This document shows, piece after piece, positions 58,815 to 64,000 of a stretch of DNA of 64,000 nt. This DNA comes from Cristatella mucedo (lineage: Eukaryota > Bryozoa > Phylactolaemata > Cristatellidae), in NCBI GenBank assembly GCA_009760855.2, contig WPIO01000122.1, positions 1,143,501-1,207,500 of the forward strand, written 5' to 3'. Below the pieces are notes generated by a model. The model worked only from the letters and a program-made list of their open reading frames with translations. It had not been told where the DNA came from and searched no databases. The number at the start of each line of letters is the position of its first letter. Within the stretch, counting starts at the first letter, position 1. Position numbers and translations under genes: made by a program.

Positions 58815-59515
58815 TATTATTATTATCACATTTGAAATAGTAACCTCAAAGCACTCAATATCTTGCTAGACACTTTACATTTGCTGCAAAGAAAGCAGGA
58901 TCAAATGGTTAGTGGGTAGCATGCTAATAATACTAATGGTAATAAAAATAATACACATGACAAAGCTCCTTCAGAGAAGTCAATCTCATTCCAGGAACTT
59001 TACATTTGCTGCAAAGGAAACAAGATTAAATGGTGAACGGTATCATGCTTGATAAACAAGATGAATTACATGGTTAGGGGTGACATGCACAGGGTCAGCA
59101 TGCAAGTGTGGTTAGTGGCATCATGCAACAGTGTCAGCATGCGTAGGCACATAAACAACGAATTATCAAGACCCACTAAACGCTGTCATAAATAGATGAA
59201 CCCAGTAATCAACAAAAAGAACGTGGTTAGGGGTGACAAGGTCAGCATGCAAGTTTTGTTAGTGGCAGCATGCTACTATGTCAGCAGGCATAAGCACACA
59301 AAGGTCAAATCAAAGGGCTCACTAAAATGCTGAGATGAATATATGTGTTTTTAGTTGCTTTGCAAATGTGATCAAGACAAGAGACGCCATTTTAAAACTT
59401 TAAAGCCACTTTAAAGTGGATGAGTTGCTTGACCGGGAGCGAGTGCAGGTCGGCAAGAAGTGGTGAGATGAAGCAACTGCAAAGCTCACGACAGACAAGC
59501 CTAGCTTCAGAAGAA
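58815..59515 (-). mobile_element. Composite LINE family 1 3' fragments
   Basis: A tail-only piece (58,815-58,925), a tail plus 3' UTR copy (58,925-59,207), a second partial 3' UTR (59,210-59,350: tggttaggggtgacaaggtcagcatgc), and an RT C-terminal piece (59,400-59,515: gagtgcaggtcggcaagaagtgg). The 3' UTR segment occurs twice in tandem. Confidence 0.75.
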
Positions 59516-59643
59516 CCTTAAAGGCTATTGCCCCAGCTTTCTAAAGCAATAAAGGATCTCCCACCGAAGGATTCGAACTCACGACCTCTTGATCAATGTT
59601 CCATGGAGGTCGTGAAATCCCACTGCCTTACCTAGCACTCCAG
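59516..59643 (-). mobile_element. SINE-B copy, diverged
   Basis: aaaggctattgcc..aataaaggatctcccaccgaaggattcgaactcacgacctc, a loop enlarged to about 15 nt (ttgatcaatgttcca), then tggaggtcgtgaaatcccactgccttacctag. Confidence 0.75.
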
Positions 59644-60554
59644 AATTTTAAAAAAAATCCCTACCTTAAACGATGCAAAACTTGTTATCGTTGCTAAGGT
59701 TAACGGCAGACGGCGGTGGATCACAATGATTTTAAATCGAATCGGACATTAGGTGAAGTTTGAAGAATTTGAATAAAAATTGGGGTTTTGTTTGTATTCG
59801 AGAAGATACTGCACCTCGATCTTTTTGCTTTCAATGCAGACTAACTGAATACTTTTAGTTCGGCAAAAGAATGAGTGGAAGGGCTGAGTCCAATTTTGCC
59901 ACAAAGGCATATGCAATAAAATCACAACACAAAAATGCATGCATGAGACAATTTCAATCAAAGGACTAATTGCTCCTCTAAGCTGCGTTAAAACGTCAGA
60001 CATCAGACATCAGCTATACCCTATGAAGCCTCAGGATTTCGTTGCACAAACTTCACAAGCCACGTGAGGATTTAAGAACTTTCCTCTTTGTGGAGGTGCC
60101 AATCTGGTGTAAGACATGGCATCCCATAACATCCTTTAAAGACTATTAGGCTCGCGAATGATAATTAAAGGGAAACAACACTTAGCCCAAATCAATAGTG
60201 CACATTCGCAACCGATTGAAATCGTAAACTAGTAGTAGATGTACTAATCTATGTTTTACCCCTGTCAAAAATCTCATTACAGGTACTTTAAAACTCACTG
60301 CAACACAAATTTAACAAGGGTTGTAAAATCCAAAGTGTTATTAGCAGACGATCATGCAAATGTACAAAGTAACATGCTTAGGCCCGCATATGAAGGCACA
60401 CAAAAAACGTTTAAGACCACTGATTAGTAGAAACCCTAGTAATTAGTAGGCACAGATATGCAGACAAAGCACATATGAGCACAATCGTTTTGACTGGGGT
60501 ACAGATAATGTTGAGAACTGAAGGCATGGTCACTAAAGTATTTCATTTAAGAGC

Positions 60555-61040
60555 GATGAGTTAAAAAAAGCCGACCGAAAGGCAAGGGTGCTGAAAGAGT
60601 AAACTGCTGCACCAACGAGGTCGGATAGGAAGGCTGGTGCCAGTGAGTGGAGCAACCTGTAAGATCGAGAGAAGATCTTGAAGTCAATTCAACCCTTGAT
60701 AAGGAGCCATTAAAGCTAAGATACAATTGGTGTAACTCAGCACCTATGGTACAATGTGCAGTTGACAACAGACCACCAGAGCTGCTGATTTTTCAAAGCC
60801 AGAAGATTAGGAGGGTGGGCAGGGAGTCCAAAATAAAGGGGTTGCTCTCATGCAGAGACAGGATGTCTCAAAATTGTTAACTTGTGTGACTGACGAACTC
60901 TTGTCTATGTGGGCTAAGACTTTGGCAATGTGCCTCAGCTGAAAGTAGGCTGGTGCAACGACTGTGGGAGGAGCAACGTGCTCATCTACTGAGAAATCGT
61001 TTGTGAAGCAGCATCTGCAGATTATGGGTAGCTGTCATTC
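60555..61040 (-). mobile_element. LINE family 1-related RT C-terminal fragment, diverged
   Basis: Plus-strand complement pieces parallel to family 1: gcaccaacgaggtcggataggaaggctggtgccagtg, agatcgagagaagatcttgaagtcaattc, tgcctcagctgaaagtaggctgg. Similarity is lower than in other copies, so it may be a third subfamily. Confidence 0.55.
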
Positions 61041-61960
61041 GAGTCAGCGACCAATCTTAAGGTCTTTCGACTCAAGAACCAACTGAGGAGCAAAAATCGA
61101 CCGCTCCTCAACGCTCAAACTGCCATCACCCTTCAGCTCGTCAGCACGTGATTGCGCCAAGATTGAGAGTGCTCAGGCAAGGAATACAGTGTATGCCAGG
61201 ACGGTAATATAGTGGCATAGAGTCTACTGAAAATATGAGACAGCAATAATTATGCAATTGCCGGTTCTCTCCCCTAATTTCATGGATGATCAAACCGAAC
61301 TTATCTAATGTCACTTGAAATCACATATTAAGCTGTTTTAAGTAATACATGCTAGCAGCAGATAAATGTCTATTGCAATCATCTGCATACCAAAAATCAG
61401 ATTACATAATAAACAAAATCTCTTACAGAGAATCGATTGGCAATCACGGTTTCCGCTTTCACGTAGAGATCAAACTGTTGAAGATTCATGCCAAATGTGT
61501 TTCCATACATCGGCTCATTGCAGTTCATTGATTCTTCAGTTGATACAGCTATCAAGCAAAGCAAATGACAACTCAAACAATTTGTTTTTGCAGTGACCAG
61601 GCTGTAAATATATTATCACGAACTTGTTCAGTGAGGCAGCCACCAGCATGACATTCATTCAAGGAAAAATTTGCAGCAAGGTAACTCAATATAAGAACCG
61701 GTACTGTATAGCTTCAAGTGCAGCATAATCACAGCCAATGCACTCTGACTGCCTAGCGTCAACAGAGCAATAGGATGCGAGGCGTGTGAGGTAAAAGCTC
61801 AGTGAGCAAAATAACCCATATCGCTGAGCAATCAGCCTATGCAGCCTGGGAGAGGTTCGACTGACTAAGGCGCCCTGGTGAATGTTAGGTAGGATCTTCC
61901 AATTGTTAGCTAGGATCTTCCAATACAATCAAGGCTTTTTAAAACATGCCTCTAAGAAAG
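61041..61960. other. Unassigned stretch 5' of RPTP exons
   Basis: A minus ORF at 61686-61860 (HRLIAQRYGLFCSLSFYL, YCSVDARQSECIGCDYAALE) and another at about 61,575-61,670 (NECHAGGCLTEQVRDN) are Cys-containing and open but not identified. They could be pieces of an extracellular region, or chance. Confidence 0.25.
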
Positions 61961-62039
61961 GCAGATTTGAAAGACTTCGGAGTCACCCCATAATCCCGAA
62001 GCACTACAAACTGGAATTATTGGTGAACGATTGTTATGA

Positions 62040-62480
62040 GACTGAAGACCGCAGAACCTTTGACACGAAATGCTGCTTGATGGGGACCAAGTGCAGGTCA
62101 TTGGTAAGTGGTGCAACGTGTTGATCAGAACGATCGAGACAGATTGCCTAGCTGCTGAGCATTGCACAAACTGTTAGTGCCCTACGACACTGGACGAAAA
62201 AAGAGGTGACTAGTGAGTTACAAAAGTCACGAAAGGATGTCAAAACTACATGGCAAAACCTCGTATCCCTATCTAAGCTTGCTCGGATTTTTACAATGTT
62301 AGACTCAATTGAGAAGCTGATGCAGACATCTCGTAAAAGGTAACTATGCAACAGGGCAGCCAGATTTGACTGAGTTATGGTAGGTATGGTTATGGCCCAT
62401 TTTGAGGGTCGTGTATTCTCATGTTTGAGTAACACTAGGCTTTTTTTACCCAAAACTTAAGTAGGCTGGTTTTATCGTCA
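62040..62480 (-). mobile_element. LINE family 1-related RT C-terminal fragment, diverged
   Basis: gaccaagtgcaggtcattggtaagtggtgcaacgtgttgatcag parallels the family 1 segment ccagtgcaggtcggcgagaagtgg..; continues to the NDDKT region (taggctggttttatcgtcattcaa). Diverged like the 60.6-kb piece. Confidence 0.6.
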
Positions 62481-63430
62481 TTCAAGCAGCAAACCATATT
62501 AGATGCAATGGTGATATTCGCTCCAGATGTTTGCTATACTATTCAGCAATCTTTACAAGGTCAAAAACAAAGACGGCGGGGATTCCTGCTGGAGATAGAA
62601 ACATGCCGCATTGCACCGACGAATTTTGATATGATTTTCTCCTAAACAGACTATGTCTTTTCAATTTATTGGGATACACAAACGACTATTGAACAGATAA
62701 GACATGTTGGCAATTTCATAACAGCGGCTTTCTTAGCACCATAGATAGATGGACAGTAATCTGGCTGGCTACATCAATATCAATTAATCAAGCTCAAGTA
62801 CAGACAGTCAATTTTAGTGTTTACAGTACAGTGTGGTGTTGCAGACATTCAGATAGCTCTGAACTTATTTGGAAAGGCAGTCCCAGTCTGCAAGCTAAAA
62901 TTAATCATGTACCCCATACAAAATGCATCTCGAATGGTGTAGCAGAAGAATCTCAGCAGCTGCCAGTGACTTACCAGACTCGAGCTTTTGGTGGTTAGGA
63001 CTCAGATGAATAATGTCGCTACGTGATCTGCGGACGTTTATTTTCCTTTAAAAAAAAGTTACTTAGTTGCACCACACAAAATTGCCATGGTACAGTAGCC
63101 AAACTCATGCTAAATATGGGTGCAAGCGTTCTCACGAACGAATGAATAGATTTTTAGGTATTTTGGGCAGGCAACGTTTGTGTCCAAGTGAGAATCCCTG
63201 AGCATACCTACTGGTAACTGCAAACGTAGGGAGGACAACATACTGCAAGGTTCATCGAGCAAATGGCAAACTATTATAAAACACTTTTCAACCAATTACG
63301 ATTATAATTAATATAAGTCAGGCTAATTGTGTTGATTTGTAAAAAATCAGCTACCACAAGTAGCCTGCCTTGCATTTCAGAGGAACTCGGTCACTAGCTA
63401 AAGAAGCAGCCAGCTGTGTCGCTAGCTCTT
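62481..63430. other. Unassigned stretch
   Basis: AT-rich. A good donor-like gtaagt on the minus strand at about 62,972 follows a short open segment (LSPNHQKLES), too short to call. No repeat recognised. Confidence 0.3.
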
Positions 63431-63432
63431 AC

Positions 63433-63533
63433 GGAAATTCTGGCCTGATCTGATAGTCAGCCAGGCTTTCCCTCGCGGCACCATAGTGACTCACGTCCAT
63501 AAGGTGATTAAAGGCAGTAAGCAAAAGATATAA
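63433..63533 (-). CDS. Weak candidate upstream exon (possible RPTP juxtamembrane segment)
   Basis: A 101-nt open segment between acceptor ..ctgcag and donor gtaaga reads LYLLLTAFNHLMDVS, YGAARESLADYQ and ends IRPEF. The pattern L-L-x3-N-x-L-M, then YG and a terminal EF, resembles the helix-turn-helix wedge before D1 in RPTPs, and its position 5' of exon 1 fits. Against it, the donor leaves phase 2 whereas exon 1 needs phase 0, so another exon would have to lie between, or this is a chance ORF. Confidence 0.25.
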
Positions 63534-63754
63534 CTGCAGTTAACGTTTCTCGATGCAAAGACGGGTGGCATAATTTTGTAACAACTCTGGTAGCAAAACT
63601 GTCGGTGTACTTGTTTACGAATTTATCAAAATAAATTAGCGTTTGATAAGATTTATTTGCCACTCATTGTCTTAGTAATCTTTGTATCATACCGATTTAC
63701 CCAGTTTTCTATTTTCAATTTGGCAGTGAGATTACCAATAATAATAACATAATT

Positions 63755-63885
63755 CATATCTATATCGCCCCAAGAGAACTTAATCTCTATTCAGGCGCTT
63801 CATATATGCCTCGGGGCTCGAGCTCACGAGCTCAGTCAGACCTTGGTCTGGGCGAGCACATTAACCACTAGACCAAACCATCTCG
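63755..63885 (-). mobile_element. SINE-A copy
   Basis: Tail complement cgccccaagagaacttaatctctattcaggcgcttcatatatgcc, B-box complement GGGGCTCGAGCTC, head complement ..ggtctgggcgagcacattaaccactagaccaaacca. Confidence 0.84.
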
Positions 63886-64000
63886 GCAGAGTTGCTCAGT
63901 GACAGCTGCTGCAGCAGCTATAGTACTGTGCAATATACTTTTATGATTCAGCAAGCAGTACATCATACGAGTCTATGAGGAGCATGCATTAGAGATGTGT

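Overview
The window looks like non-model invertebrate (metazoan) nuclear DNA. It is AT-leaning, has small exons bounded by GT-AG introns, is full of 5'-truncated LINE-type retrotransposons and tRNA-headed SINEs, and carries (TA)n and (CA)n microsatellites. I see no bacterial operon, rRNA, CRISPR or phage structure. I cannot name the phylum from sequence alone.

The main host gene is on the minus strand at 33.9-57.7 kb. Fourteen exons assemble into the cytoplasmic half of a receptor-type protein tyrosine phosphatase (RPTP) with two tandem PTP domains. Exons 1-8 (57,689 to 47,190) encode domain D1, with an intact CSAGVGRTG active-site loop but WKD in place of the WPD loop. Exons 9-14 (42,457 to 33,885) encode D2, a predicted pseudophosphatase: the loop reads CRDGASHCG with His at the catalytic Arg position, and the WPD loop is degenerate. 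Splice phases agree at every junction except across exon 6, which is one base too long at an A6 run. The last D2 exon and the transmembrane and extracellular exons were not found; one weak upstream candidate lies at 63.4-63.5 kb.

The left part (1-33 kb) is mostly retrotransposon. LINE family 1 (L2/CR1-like, endonuclease plus RT, ATT-repeat tail) has its best copy at 13.6-16.7 kb, a rearranged copy at 1-3.45 kb, a decayed opposite-strand copy at 7.4-9.9 kb, and many fragments. LINE family 2 (related RT, different 3' end) is at 4.5-6.3, 21, 28.8-30.1, 33.2, 42.7-43.9, 51 and 53.7-54.6 kb. SINE-A (tRNA head, 3' tail like LINE family 1) and SINE-B (tRNA head with an internal palindrome) recur across the window. 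A possible second host gene of unknown function sits at 10.7-11.15 kb on the minus strand. A GC- and CpG-richer segment at 22.3-26.4 kb is unexplained.

From 33 to 64 kb the RPTP introns hold the LINE and SINE insertions, a 44-bp perfect inverted repeat around a (TA)n core at 41.1-41.25 kb, and a long (TA)n block inside a polypyrimidine-rich tract just upstream of exon 12.
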